NCBI GenBank assembly: GCA_023957475.1
Contig: JAMLHA010000001.1
Location: 124,001-188,000, forward strand
Length of the DNA: 64,000 nucleotides
Reading direction: 5' to 3'
Source: Crocinitomicaceae bacterium
GTDB taxonomy: Bacteria; Bacteroidota; Bacteroidia; Flavobacteriales_D; Crocinitomicaceae
Made by a program: the position numbers and the translations under genes. Below are positions 15,421-26,038 of the stretch, piece after piece; position 1 is the first letter of the stretch, and each line of letters opens with the position of its first letter. The notes below the pieces were generated by a model. That model ran no database searches, was not told where the DNA came from, and was given only the letters and a program-made list of their open reading frames with translations.

Positions 15421-18400
15421 ATGAGATTTACATTATTATTTACGCTAATCTTTTTGTTGTTTAATCTTCATGATGTAAATGCTCAGTGTGTTGCAAAAGC
15501 AGGATTAAATGACACTATTTGTGCAGGTGGTTCTGTTACATTGGGAGGCACATCAACAGGAAATGGGACAATAACTTATGCTTGGACACCTTCTGCTGGA
15601 TTAAGTTGTGACGATTGTGCTTCACCTATTGCCACGCCATCTTCAACAACTACTTATCATTTAACAATTACAGATAGTGATGGTTGTTCTTCGTCTGATG
15701 ATGTTACAGTTGTAGTGAATCCTTTACCAAATTCTGGTTTTACATTTTCGAATAACAATGTGTGTGCAAATCTTCCTATAGTTTTTACGGCAAATTCAAT
15801 TGTTCCAGGATATTCTTATTCTTGGAATTTTGGAAATCCTGCTTCTGGTGGAAATAATACAGCATCCACAGCAACAACTATCCACGAATTTGTGTCGTAT
15901 GGAACAGGAAGCACTACTTATACGGTGACATTAACCGTTACCACTCCCGCAGGTTGCCAAACATCAACAACTCAAACGGTTACAATTAACAATTTACCAC
16001 AGGCTACACTGATGGATCCTATTTCAAGTTTTAAAAACTGCGATGGAACTAATTTTAATATGACTATTTATGATGCTACTCCAAACACAGGTACAAACTA
16101 TCAAATAATTTGGGGAGATGGCACTTCTGATTATAATAGTACAACAGCTCCATCGGGTGAAAGCCATATCTATACAATTTCTGATATTTTCGACTTATAC
16201 TATATTGTAACTGGAACGAATGGATGTATCGATACAGCTCAATACATTGTCTCAAATATTACAAACCCTGCTATTGGTGCTGCCAATCCTGGGGCAACCA
16301 CTGGATGTGGTCCACTAACTTTATGTTTTCCTTTATCCAGTTATAGTGCCAATCACCATTCAACAATCTACATTGTAGATTATGGAGATAACACACCTGT
16401 TGATACATTTACTCATGCTGCTTTACCTCCACAAATTTGCCATACTTATACGGAGTCCTCTTGTGGTAAACCAGGAAATGCTTTTACTTTTGAAATTCAA
16501 GCTCAAAATCAATGTGATATTTCAACAACTACTGTCACACCAATTCGTATTTATACAGGACCGCAACCAGAATTTGCAAATCCACCTACAGCTTGTGTGA
16601 ATACACCTGTTTCGTTCACAAATAATACAATACCAGGTTATAATACAACTTGCGCAACGACTACTATTTATACATGGGATTTTGGTGATGGTACAGCTAA
16701 CTTAATTACACCTATAAAAACAAATCCAACTCATACCTATACTTCTCCAGGAACTTATACCATAACACTAAGTTCTCAAAACTCTTGTGGAACTTTTTCT
16801 ATAGCTCATACTATCTGTATAGAAGCTGTTCCTAATCCTCTATACGATATTACACCTTTAACAAGTTGTGTGCCTTTTAATGTAGTTGTAACAAACAATA
16901 GTGACACAGCTGATATGTGTGAATTTACATTCAATTGGCAATTATTGAATTTCTCATCAAGTTGTCAATCTGCACAAAACTTTAGCTTTGACAATGGAAC
17001 AACTGCCACAACTTGGCATCCACAATTTTTATATGAATCGGCAGGAGAATATACCATGCGTTTATCTATTACAAATTCTTGCGGTACTTTTAATAAAGAT
17101 ACGCTTGTAAAAGGTTTGGATATCCCGAGAATTGCACTTGCTCCATTGGATTCTATTTGTTTAGGAAACTCTGTAACGCCAAATTTAACGTTGAATGATT
17201 GTTACGATCCTATAAATACGTATTCATGGACATTTAATTCAGGAACGCCGACAGCTTCTTCAGATGAAAATCCAGGACCAATATCTTATACTATGTCAGG
17301 TACTTTTCCAATAACAGTTGAAGTTACTAACATCTGTGGAAGTGTGGATTCAACAAAAACAATAACTGTATTTGACCCACCAGTTGCCGATGCTGGTCCA
17401 GATGTTTCCTATTGTTCTGGTGGAAGTGCTGTATTAGGTGGTGCAACAGCAGTAACAGGAGTTTCCTACCAATGGTCGCCAACAACAAATTTAACGTCAA
17501 CCAATCAACCAACAGTTACAGCAAACCCAACGAATACAGGTGATACACCGGTAATCATTCAGTATGTTCTTATAGCTTCAACAGCAAGTACTTGCTTGGA
17601 TAGAGATACAGTTAATGTAACGGTTAACCCGCTACCTCATTTAACGGTAAATAATCCAACTATTTGTTTGGATGATAACACACAATTAACAGTTTCTGCA
17701 ACTACAACACCAATGAATTACTTGTGGAACACTACTACTGATTTATCGTGTTTGCCTTGTGATAATCCAACGCTTTCGCCCTCCGTTACAACTACCTATA
17801 CGGTTGTGGCTACAAATTCATTTGGATGTATAGATTCTATTTCAAGTACAGTTACTGTTAACCCACTACCAGTTGTCAATGCAGGAAATGATTCCACTTT
17901 GTGTGACCAACCGATTCCATTCAATTTAATAGGAACGCCAGCAGGTGGTTCATGGTCGGGAAGTGTAAATATAACAGCAGGAGGAACATTCACACCAAAT
18001 GGTGCAGAGGTGGCTACATTGGTTTATTCTTACACAGATCCAGTAACAAACTGTACCAATACTGATACGGCAATTGTAACGGTTCAACCACCAGTAACAC
18101 CGACATTCAACCCAACAGATTCTGTGTGTTTGAACGATGGTATTGTTGATTTGAATACAATTTATGCGCCAAGTCATGCTGGAGGTACATGGTCGGGAGT
18201 GGGAGTCACTTCTCCTAACTTTAATCCATTAACAGCAAATGTTGGCACGCATACATTGACTTACACTTATGGAACTGGAACGTGTTTGGTAACACCTACA
18301 GTTGCTATCATTGTGAATCCAAACCCAACTATTACAGTATCAAATGGGACGATTTGTGTGAATGACACGATTGCATTGAATGTAAGTGGTGCTGGAGTTG

Positions 18401-21400
18401 GTGGAATCTATCTGTGGACACCAAACACAGCTTTGTCATGCGATAACTGCGATAATCCATTTGCTAATCCAACAGCAACAACAAATTATACCGTCACAGG
18501 AACAACAATGCAAGGTTGTTCATCAACAGGTGCATCAACAGTAACAGTAAATCCGTTACCAGTTGTCAATGCAGGAGCAGATACCACGTTGTGTAATCAA
18601 CCGATTGGAGTTCAGTTTACAGCCACACCAATTGGAGGTGTTTGGACAGGGCAAGATGTCACTGCGTCTGGAGTTTTTACGCCTTCTGTATCTGGAACAA
18701 TAACATTGACTTATACCTATACAATTGCATCAACAGGGTGTGAGGCATCAGACACAAAAATTGTAACTGTTGTTGACCCAACACAAGCAAACGCTGGAAT
18801 AGACCAAGAAATTTGTCTTGATAACACAACTGTTTTGGTGGTTGGAGCACCATCAACCGGTACTTGGTCTGGTGCAAATATTGATGCACTTGGTAATTTC
18901 TCTATTGGCACTGCTGGTAACTTTGAATTGGTTTATACAAATGGACAAGGCAATTGTTTAACAAGAGATACGATGTATTTCACTGTACATCCATTACCAG
19001 TTGTGAATATTGGTACAGATTTTGATATTTGTATATCAGAACCTGCAATTGTATTAAATGCTACTCCAACAGGAGGTGTATATGCTGGAACTGGAATTAC
19101 CAATGCAGCAACTGGTGAATTTAATCCAGCTATTGCAACTGTTGGTGCACATATTATTTCCTATACCTATACGGATTTGAATACATGTGTCAATGCGGAC
19201 TCATCGACTGTCAATGTACGTCCATTGCCTGTTGTTGATTTTACCGTTGACCCAATTGTTTGTATGAATGCCAGTGTGCCTTTTACAAATACAAGCACAT
19301 TGGTTGATCAATCCAACTGGGATTTTGGAGATGGTACAACTTCAAATGCGTTGAATCCAACACATATATATACAGCAAGCGGAACATACAATGTTCAGTT
19401 GATTGTTACGACACAATTTGGTTGTGTTGATTCAATTTCGAAGTCAATAGATGTGTATGTACCACCAGTTGCAGATTTTGTGGTAACGCCAGATTCACTG
19501 TGTGGACCTTTAACGGCAACATTTACAAACAATTCCACTGGGCCTGCTCTGTCCTATTTATGGGATTTTGGAAATGGAACAACTTCTACGCAACAAAATC
19601 CACCATCAGTAATTTATCCAGCTGGAGTATTGGCCGATACAACTTATACAATTACGCTTACAGTAACCAATTTCTGTGGTTCTGCAACAACACAAAACAA
19701 TGTGATTGTGATGCCTCAACCCGTTGCTGTATTTGGCACTGATTTTAATTCATATTGTTCACCATGGACACCAAACTTTGCTAATACTAGCTATGGATTG
19801 CCTGATACCTATTCGTGGGATTTTGGAAATGGCACTACTTCTACAACAAATGCCGCTACTTTTCAGCAACCAGTCTATACAACAGGGGCAGATACAACAT
19901 CTTATACTATAACATTGGTGGTTTCAAATGAATGTGGAACAAGCACTGCACAACATACAATTACAGTGTTACCAAATACAGTCAATTCATTTTTTAACAC
20001 ATCAACTATTGAAGGATGTGAAAATATGACGGTTGATTTTACACAATATACACTTGGAAGTACAAGTTATCATTGGAATTTTGGAGATGGCAATACCTCT
20101 ACAGATTATAGTCCGTCACATACTTTTTCGCAAGCTGGTACTTTTACTGTTTCATTAATGGTAACAAATGGTTGTAGTTTTGATACAACATCTGTGGCAA
20201 TTACCGTTCACCCATCACCAATGGTAGGTTTTATCTATCAACCTGATTCCGTATGTAGTTTTTCGCCAATCAACTTTCTCAATCAATCAGATCCGTTGGC
20301 AAACTATCAATGGGATTTTGGAGATGGACAGACATCTAATTTAACCAATCCTTCGCATACCTATACTACACCTGGGAATTTCACCGTAACTTTAAGTGGA
20401 ACATCTGCTGATGGATATTGTACAGCTTCGGCTACAGAAGTGATTCATATCAACGCTCCACCAACAGCGGCCTTTAATCTGACACCACAAATTGGTTGCG
20501 TTCCGCTGAATGTACAGTTCAACAACCAAAGCACAGGTTATGCTTATTCTTATTGGGATTTTGGAGATGGAAATACTTCTGTAAATACGAATCCTTTACA
20601 TATTTACACGCAACCCGGTACTTATACAGTAAAACTGATAGTTCAAGGAGTCAATGGTTGTTCAGATACTTTAGCACAATTTGTAAATGTAAACCCCGTT
20701 CCGACGGCAGATTTTACCTATCAACCAACAGGTATTATTTGTGGACCAAATAGCCAAGCACAATTTACAAATACTTCAACAGGTGCTGTTGGATATGAAT
20801 GGAGTTTTGGAGATGGAGGTGTGTCTAACCTTACAAATCCAAATTATGATTATATGAATGCAGGTGTGTTCACTATTCAATTAATTGCAACCAATCAATT
20901 TGGATGTAAAGACACTGCTACGCAACAGATAACGATTCATCAAACACCGATTGCAAGTTTCACATTACCATCTGTCTTAGGATGTCAAAATACCAATATT
21001 CCGTTTACATCAACCAGTCAATTTGCTGATTCAATCATTTGGAGTTTTGGTGATGGAGCATATAGTTCTGGCACATCTGTTCTGCACAGTTATGATAATG
21101 TTGGAAATTATACTGTTTCTATTATTGCAATTGGATCAGGAGGATGTTCAGATACTTTTGTAATGACAACACCAATTGATATACAGATAGCTCCAACTGC
21201 TAATTTCTCGTATGAAACAACTATTGAAAATATAACCAATGCAACAGTTCTATTTACCAATGAATCAATAAATTACACGTCGTCTTTTTGGGATTTTGGA
21301 AATGGTGAATCATCTACAGAAAATAACCCAACTCACAATTATTATGAACACAATGATTTCTTTGTGACATTGATTGTGATGAACAATAATGGCTGTACAG

Positions 21401-21759
21401 ATACCATTACCAAATTAGTGAAAAATCCATTGTTGCAAGGATTGTATGTGCCAAATGCATTGTATCCAAGTCATGGAGATTACGAAGTGTCACATTTTCT
21501 ACCTAAAGGAATAGGATTGAAAGAATACCATGTTCAAATTTATGATGATTGGGGTAATTTAATTTGGGAATCAACATTGCTAGATGAATTAGGACGACCA
21601 GTAGAAGGCTGGGATGGAACTTATAGAGGAGAGCCGACTCAACAAGATGCGTATGTATGGAAAATTACAGCCACATTCTTGGATGAAAGTATTTGGGAAG
21701 GGAAGGAATATCCGAAAGGAAAAGTGAAAAAATCAGGGACAGTAACTGTAATAAGATAA
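15421..21759 (+). CDS. giant PKD-repeat adhesin with T9SS type B C-terminal domain
   Basis: The 2112-residue protein is a predicted cell-surface adhesin. The start is ATG at 15421 (RFTLLFTLIFLLFNLHDVNAQ signal peptide); an in-frame TTG at 15403 is less likely. The N-terminal half has a PKD-like module near residue 419 and Cys-containing modules such as LSCDDCASP, LSCLPCDNP and LSCDNCDNP, plus repeats with VVNAGNDSTLC. From about 1300 nine tandem PKD domains follow at ~80-residue spacing, with WDFGDGT-type motifs at 1300, 1381, 1466, 1552, 1631, 1712, 1794, 1874 and 1957. The last ~105 residues (GLYVPNALYPSHGDYEV, YDDWGNLIWEST, GWDGTYRGEP, AYVWKITATF) are a gliding-motility-associated type B sorting domain. 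The PorP/SprF gene follows after 4 bp. Confidence 0.93.
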   Translation: MRFTLLFTLIFLLFNLHDVNAQCVAKAGLNDTICAGGSVTLGGTSTGNGTITYAWTPSAGLSCDDCASPIATPSSTTTYHLTITDSDGCSSSDDVTVVVNPLPNSGFTFSNNNVCANLPIVFTANSIVPGYSYSWNFGNPASGGNNTASTATTIHEFVSYGTGSTTYTVTLTVTTPAGCQTSTTQTVTINNLPQATLMDPISSFKNCDGTNFNMTIYDATPNTGTNYQIIWGDGTSDYNSTTAPSGESHIYTISDIFDLYYIVTGTNGCIDTAQYIVSNITNPAIGAANPGATTGCGPLTLCFPLSSYSANHHSTIYIVDYGDNTPVDTFTHAALPPQICHTYTESSCGKPGNAFTFEIQAQNQCDISTTTVTPIRIYTGPQPEFANPPTACVNTPVSFTNNTIPGYNTTCATTTIYTWDFGDGTANLITPIKTNPTHTYTSPGTYTITLSSQNSCGTFSIAHTICIEAVPNPLYDITPLTSCVPFNVVVTNNSDTADMCEFTFNWQLLNFSSSCQSAQNFSFDNGTTATTWHPQFLYESAGEYTMRLSITNSCGTFNKDTLVKGLDIPRIALAPLDSICLGNSVTPNLTLNDCYDPINTYSWTFNSGTPTASSDENPGPISYTMSGTFPITVEVTNICGSVDSTKTITVFDPPVADAGPDVSYCSGGSAVLGGATAVTGVSYQWSPTTNLTSTNQPTVTANPTNTGDTPVIIQYVLIASTASTCLDRDTVNVTVNPLPHLTVNNPTICLDDNTQLTVSATTTPMNYLWNTTTDLSCLPCDNPTLSPSVTTTYTVVATNSFGCIDSISSTVTVNPLPVVNAGNDSTLCDQPIPFNLIGTPAGGSWSGSVNITAGGTFTPNGAEVATLVYSYTDPVTNCTNTDTAIVTVQPPVTPTFNPTDSVCLNDGIVDLNTIYAPSHAGGTWSGVGVTSPNFNPLTANVGTHTLTYTYGTGTCLVTPTVAIIVNPNPTITVSNGTICVNDTIALNVSGAGVGGIYLWTPNTALSCDNCDNPFANPTATTNYTVTGTTMQGCSSTGASTVTVNPLPVVNAGADTTLCNQPIGVQFTATPIGGVWTGQDVTASGVFTPSVSGTITLTYTYTIASTGCEASDTKIVTVVDPTQANAGIDQEICLDNTTVLVVGAPSTGTWSGANIDALGNFSIGTAGNFELVYTNGQGNCLTRDTMYFTVHPLPVVNIGTDFDICISEPAIVLNATPTGGVYAGTGITNAATGEFNPAIATVGAHIISYTYTDLNTCVNADSSTVNVRPLPVVDFTVDPIVCMNASVPFTNTSTLVDQSNWDFGDGTTSNALNPTHIYTASGTYNVQLIVTTQFGCVDSISKSIDVYVPPVADFVVTPDSLCGPLTATFTNNSTGPALSYLWDFGNGTTSTQQNPPSVIYPAGVLADTTYTITLTVTNFCGSATTQNNVIVMPQPVAVFGTDFNSYCSPWTPNFANTSYGLPDTYSWDFGNGTTSTTNAATFQQPVYTTGADTTSYTITLVVSNECGTSTAQHTITVLPNTVNSFFNTSTIEGCENMTVDFTQYTLGSTSYHWNFGDGNTSTDYSPSHTFSQAGTFTVSLMVTNGCSFDTTSVAITVHPSPMVGFIYQPDSVCSFSPINFLNQSDPLANYQWDFGDGQTSNLTNPSHTYTTPGNFTVTLSGTSADGYCTASATEVIHINAPPTAAFNLTPQIGCVPLNVQFNNQSTGYAYSYWDFGDGNTSVNTNPLHIYTQPGTYTVKLIVQGVNGCSDTLAQFVNVNPVPTADFTYQPTGIICGPNSQAQFTNTSTGAVGYEWSFGDGGVSNLTNPNYDYMNAGVFTIQLIATNQFGCKDTATQQITIHQTPIASFTLPSVLGCQNTNIPFTSTSQFADSIIWSFGDGAYSSGTSVLHSYDNVGNYTVSIIAIGSGGCSDTFVMTTPIDIQIAPTANFSYETTIENITNATVLFTNESINYTSSFWDFGNGESSTENNPTHNYYEHNDFFVTLIVMNNNGCTDTITKLVKNPLLQGLYVPNALYPSHGDYEVSHFLPKGIGLKEYHVQIYDDWGNLIWESTLLDELGRPVEGWDGTYRGEPTQQDAYVWKITATFLDESIWEGKEYPKGKVKKSGTVTVIR

Positions 21760-21763
21760 GAAG

Positions 21764-22807
21764 ATGAAAAAAATAGTTACTTTTATATTGATTGTATTTT
21801 GTGTGGTTGGAGTTCAAGCACAAGATCCCAATTTTTCTCAATTTTACAACAATCCAGTGTATTACAATCCTGGAATGATTTCTTTAAATAGTGGGTATTC
21901 GGTAAAACTTCATGCACGCAATTTATGGGCACCTGTACCAGGGAGATTTAATACGTTTGCAGCTTCGTTTGAAGGACAAATTATACCTAAGTTAGCAATG
22001 GCTGTAAATGCCTATACGGATGTTGCTGGTGAAGCCTTATTAAGAACGACAGGAGGTTATTTAACGTATGCATACCGACCTATTGAAACAAAAAACTTCA
22101 TGTTGCAAGTTGGAGTAAACGGAGGAATTATCAATAAATACATCGACTGGTCAAAGTTGCGTTTTTCTGATAACTACCATGAAATACAAGGAGAAGTGGG
22201 TACAACAGCATTTATTGCGCCGAGTTATAGAAGTACCACTTATGCCGATTTTGGTTCAGGCATTTCTATTCGTTTTAATCACGAAGCAAGAAAATACAGT
22301 GGATATAGAAAATTGATGGCTACATTTGGTTTTTCAGCCTTGCATTTAACCCAACCAAAAGAAGGCTTGATGACAGGAGGAAAGTTGCCCATTAAGTTGG
22401 TGGCTTCATTTAATACCGCTATTTTGGTAAATGAAACCATTATTTCTCCGGCCATTATCTATGAAAATCAAAATAGATTTCAAACGGCTACAATTGGATT
22501 TTCTGTCATTCAACGACCAATTATTGTAGGGGCATGGATTCGCAATGAAGGGATTTTCCGTAGAGCCAATAAATTTGATTCATTTGTACTCAATTTTGGT
22601 GTGAATTTCCCAACCAAAAAAAATCAAGTAGTAAAAGTAATGTACAGCATTGATTTCACTATCTCCCAATTGCGTTCAGCTTCGTTTGGTTCTCATGAAT
22701 TATCATTGGTTTATGACTGGAACGATCGTTTTATGTCACAAAAACACCGCATGAAACGTAGTCGCCAGAGAACGTATCAATGTCCGAAGGATTTTATGGG
22801 GATATAA
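21764..22807 (+). CDS. PorP/SprF family outer-membrane protein (T9SS partner)
   Basis: This 347-residue protein has a signal peptide (IVTFILIVFCVVGVQAQ) followed by DPNFSQFYNNPVYYNPGMIS, the unmistakable opening of the PorP/SprF family. The remainder is a predicted beta-barrel. In flavobacteria each large type B cargo is usually encoded beside its own PorP/SprF protein, which is needed for its secretion or surface attachment (the SprB-SprF case). The 4-bp gap to the adhesin supports such a dedicated pair. The 224 bp after the stop contain nothing recognisable except AT-rich DNA. Confidence 0.92.
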   Translation: MKKIVTFILIVFCVVGVQAQDPNFSQFYNNPVYYNPGMISLNSGYSVKLHARNLWAPVPGRFNTFAASFEGQIIPKLAMAVNAYTDVAGEALLRTTGGYLTYAYRPIETKNFMLQVGVNGGIINKYIDWSKLRFSDNYHEIQGEVGTTAFIAPSYRSTTYADFGSGISIRFNHEARKYSGYRKLMATFGFSALHLTQPKEGLMTGGKLPIKLVASFNTAILVNETIISPAIIYENQNRFQTATIGFSVIQRPIIVGAWIRNEGIFRRANKFDSFVLNFGVNFPTKKNQVVKVMYSIDFTISQLRSASFGSHELSLVYDWNDRFMSQKHRMKRSRQRTYQCPKDFMGI

Positions 22808-23031
22808 AAACTAACAAAACAAACAAAAACAAAACTATCATCTAGAGTATTCCAACCCCTTTACCAACGGTTGAATCAACTATACTAAAACAATTATTGC
22901 TATTCCTATTAAAATTGTCATACTATATGATGTTTAAATGAACTACTAACGATAGTAAATTTATCAACAAGTCCAAAAAATAAAGTAAATGAGTTTATTT
23001 TATTAATATATTTACAACAAAACATCTTTTC

Positions 23032-24575
23032 ATGATTACAGGTACATTAAAATCACAAATTGACAGTATTTGGAATGATTTCTGGACTGGAGGAATTTCT
23101 AATCCTTTAACAGTCATAGAACAATTTACGTACCTCATTTTTTTAAAGCAAATAGACGACAAACAGCGATTGATTGAAAAAGAGATGGCTTTGTTGGGTG
23201 TTACCACTAAAAAAACGATTTATACCGAACAACAAAAAGAACTGCGTTGGAGTTATTTTAAAGAGAAAGACCCAGAAACCATGTTTGAGCTATTTACACG
23301 CCCTCAACCTCATATTGATAACCTCACAGCATTTGATTTTATGAAAATATTGGGCGAAAAAGGAGGTAAATTTTCCCAATACATGAAAGGAGCAACCTTT
23401 ATGATTGCAACTCCAAAATTATTGGATAAAGTGGTGCAACAAATTGATAAACTGCCACTTGATAATCGAGATACTAAAGGTGATTTGTATGAATACATGC
23501 TCTCTAAAATCGCTGAGGCTGGTACCAATGGACAGTTTAGAACACCTCGACACATTATTCGCATGATGGTGCAATTGATGCAACCACAAAAAGACGATAT
23601 GATTCGGATCCAGCTATGGGGACAGCAGGTTTTTTAGTGACTGCCGGTGAATACATCCAAAAAACACATGAAGATTGGTTTTTAGACGAAAAATTTCGCC
23701 AACATTTTAACCAACACATGTTTAACGGTATAGAAATTGACCCTTCTATGATGCGTATTGCATCAATGAATTTGCAATTGCATGGTATAGAAAACCCAAT
23801 TTTAACTGATGGTAGCGCCTTAGCAGAAAATAACAGCACCTCTAATGCTTATTCATTGGTGCTGGCCAATCCTCCGTTTAAAGGTGCATTGGACTATGAT
23901 GAGGTAGAAAGTTCTTTATTGACGCTTACCAAAACAAAGAAAACAGAATTGCTATTTGTGGCATTGATTTTGCGTATGTTAAAAATAGGAGGACGTGCGG
24001 CGGTGATTGTGCCGGATGGTGTGTTGTTTGGAAGCAGTACAGCACACAAAAGTTTGCGCAAAGAATTGGTGGAAAACCAACATTTGCAAGGTGTTATTTC
24101 CATGCCGAGTGGTGTGTTTAAACCGTATGCAGGAGTGAGTACAGCTATTTTGTTGTTCACCAAAACCAACCGTGCAGAAACGGACAAGGTTTGGTTCTAC
24201 GACATGAAAGCAGATGGTTTTAGTTTGGATGACAAACGCAATCCGCTTATGGACGAAGAGTTGATGGAAAAATGCTTCCAAGAACCTGTTAACGTTCTAA
24301 AAGAAGTAGAAGATAAATGCGATATTCCAGCTATTCTTACGCAATGGAACGAAGGAAAACTGGACAAAGTAGGAGAAGACAAAACAGCGGCTTCTTTCTT
24401 AGTGCCAAAAGCCGAAATTGTTGCCAATGACTATGATTTGAGCATTAACCGCTACAAGGAAATTGTCTATGAAAAGGTAGCATACGAAAAAACAAGCGTG
24501 TTGATTCAACAAATTAAAGAGCTGGACAAGAAAAGAGTGGAAGCGTTGGAGGAATTGGAAAAAATGTTGGAGTAA
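23032..24575 (+). pseudogene. hsdM: type I restriction-modification DNA methyltransferase subunit, frameshifted
   Basis: HsdM methylates adenine at the site chosen by HsdS. The first frame (23032-23637) has the N-terminal helical domain (TLKSQIDSIWNDFW, EQFTYLIFLKQIDD) and the GQFRTPRHIIRMMV motif. The second frame (to 24575) starts inside the S-adenosylmethionine motif DPAMGTAGFLV and contains the catalytic LANPPFKG and GGRAAVIVPDGVLFG. The switch occurs at about 23604 (ATTCGGATCCAGC), where one missing base would restore MI-X-DPAMGTAGF. As written no protein can have both halves, so modification is predicted to be lost unless this is a sequencing error. There is no repeat at the break, so slippage is not an obvious cause. 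Confidence 0.85.
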
Positions 24576-24583
24576 AACACTAA

Positions 24584-25438
24584 ATAAATTATTATTACTT
24601 ATTTGGTAATATTTATCTTTTAGAAGAAGGGTTTAAGGGAGCAGGGTTAAAACATATTTCAAAAAGCTATATTCAAAATCTCCAAATCCCCCTCCCTCCG
24701 CTTCCCACCCAAAAAGCCATTGCACATCAATTAGACAAAGCGCAAGAGTTGGTTAACTACAACCAAGAATTATTGAAAAAATACGATGAACTGCAACAAA
24801 GTTTGTTTTTGGAAATGTTTGGAGACCCGGTGCTGAATGAGATGGGGTGGGAGGTAAGAAAAGTTGAAAATGTGGCAACTTCTAAAAAACATAGTATAAA
24901 AGCTGGACCATTTGGTTCATCTTTGAAGAAAGAATTCTATGTGAAAAAAGGTTACAAAATATACGGTCAAGAACAAGTTATTAAAAATGATTTAACTTTC
25001 GGCGATTACTATATAGATGAGGAAAAATATAAAGAACTTGAAAGCTGTAGTGTAAACTCAGGAGATGTACTAGTTTCTTTGGTAGGTACTTATGGTAAAG
25101 TTGCTGTAATTCCAGAACACTTTGAAGCTGGTATTATTAATCCTCGATTAATGAAAATTTCTCCAAATTTTGACTTGATAAGATCTGATTTTTTAAAAAA
25201 GATATTGCAAAGTGATTATGTAAAAACACAAATGAAAAGTTATACAAGAGGTGGAACAATGGACATTATTAATGTTGGGATTGTAAAAAAACTAAATATC
25301 CCTCTTCCCCCTCTTTCCCTTCAAAACGAATTTGCTTCTCGTATAGCATCAATTGAACTTCAGAAAGAACAGGTAAAAGAAGCGTTGGTGAAGAGTGAGG
25401 AGGTTTTTGAGGGGTTGTTGCAGGAGCGGTTTGGGTGA
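24584..25438 (+). pseudogene. hsdS: type I specificity subunit lacking most of its first target-recognition domain
   Basis: HsdS recognises DNA with two target-recognition domains (TRDs), each followed by a conserved helix. The frame opens at 24584, 9 bp after the hsdM stop, but has no start there. It reads the end of TRD1 (LFGNIYLLEEGFKGAGLKHI, then QIPLPPLPTQKAIAHQLDKA), the central helix (LLKKYDELQQSLFLEMFGDP), a complete TRD2 and the distal helix (EEVFEGLLQERFG). The first ~150 residues are missing, as after a deletion. The ATG at 24749 could start a half-subunit with TRD2 and both helices. Truncated HsdS forms can dimerise in some systems, so residual function is possible. Confidence 0.8.
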
Positions 25439-25456
25439 GAAAAATAAAATAAAAAG

Positions 25457-25489
25457 TTTGGTTTAAAATGAATTAATTGCTTATCTTTA
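25457..25489 (+). promoter_or_regulatory. promoter of the toxin-antitoxin-chaperone cassette
   Basis: TTTG (25457-25460) and TATCTTTA (25482-25489) are 21 bp apart, a good match to the Bacteroidota promoter except for the final base of the -7 box. It lies between hsdS and the first cassette gene, 19 bp before its ATG, so the three small genes can be transcribed independently of hsdMS. Confidence 0.55.
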
Positions 25490-25507
25490 GTAAAACAAAT
25501 TAAATTT

Positions 25508-26032
25508 ATGGACGTTTATCATACTCAAGAATGTCGTAAGGAGAGGCTTAAATTTCCTAAGCAATGTGTTAGGTTTGATGCTTGGCTAGGAGAAGCATAT
25601 TATTTTTGGTTGGAGGAAATTGACGCTTATGATTGGGGGCAGAAATCGAAACGAAGAACAAACTATTTTGAAATTTATAAATGCGACATTGAATCGGAAA
25701 ATTTTTTGGATACTGTTTTTAACGAAGAACACTATTATTTCTGGATAAGACAATTAGAGAAAATAGCCAAGAAAATTATGATAAAAACAGGTCAAAAGCC
25801 TACTTTAAAAGAACTTAACGATTATATTAGAGATAAAGCAGATTGGCAGGAAGTTGATTATATAAAATTTCAAGATTTACCAATTAGTTCAGAACGTTCA
25901 TTGGTAAAGCCGATTCAATATAAAAATGGCAAGGTTAGAACAGTTGCATTTAGAAAAAGAATACAAATTGCTGTGTATAATAGAGAAATTATAGCTAACT
26001 TTGCATTATTGACAACTGAAAGAATAAATTAA
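25508..26032 (+). CDS. ADP-ribosyltransferase-like protein, candidate toxin of a TAC cassette
   Basis: The 174-residue protein begins VYHTQECRKER and continues DAWLGEAYYFWLEEIDAYDWG. This pattern (YHTT-like first strand with His5, then a GxxYYFW strand with Tyr31/Tyr32 and a helix containing DAxxWG) resembles the NAD-binding core of H-Y-E ADP-ribosyltransferases. Candidate third residues lie in the FNEEHYYFW segment near 71-79. No signal peptide or membrane segment is present. Its own promoter lies upstream, and it is followed after 6 bp by a small protein and then by a SecB-like chaperone. The fold assignment is by eye from short motifs and needs a profile search. Confidence 0.6.
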   Translation: MDVYHTQECRKERLKFPKQCVRFDAWLGEAYYFWLEEIDAYDWGQKSKRRTNYFEIYKCDIESENFLDTVFNEEHYYFWIRQLEKIAKKIMIKTGQKPTLKELNDYIRDKADWQEVDYIKFQDLPISSERSLVKPIQYKNGKVRTVAFRKRIQIAVYNREIIANFALLTTERIN

Positions 26033-26038
26033 CGGGAT

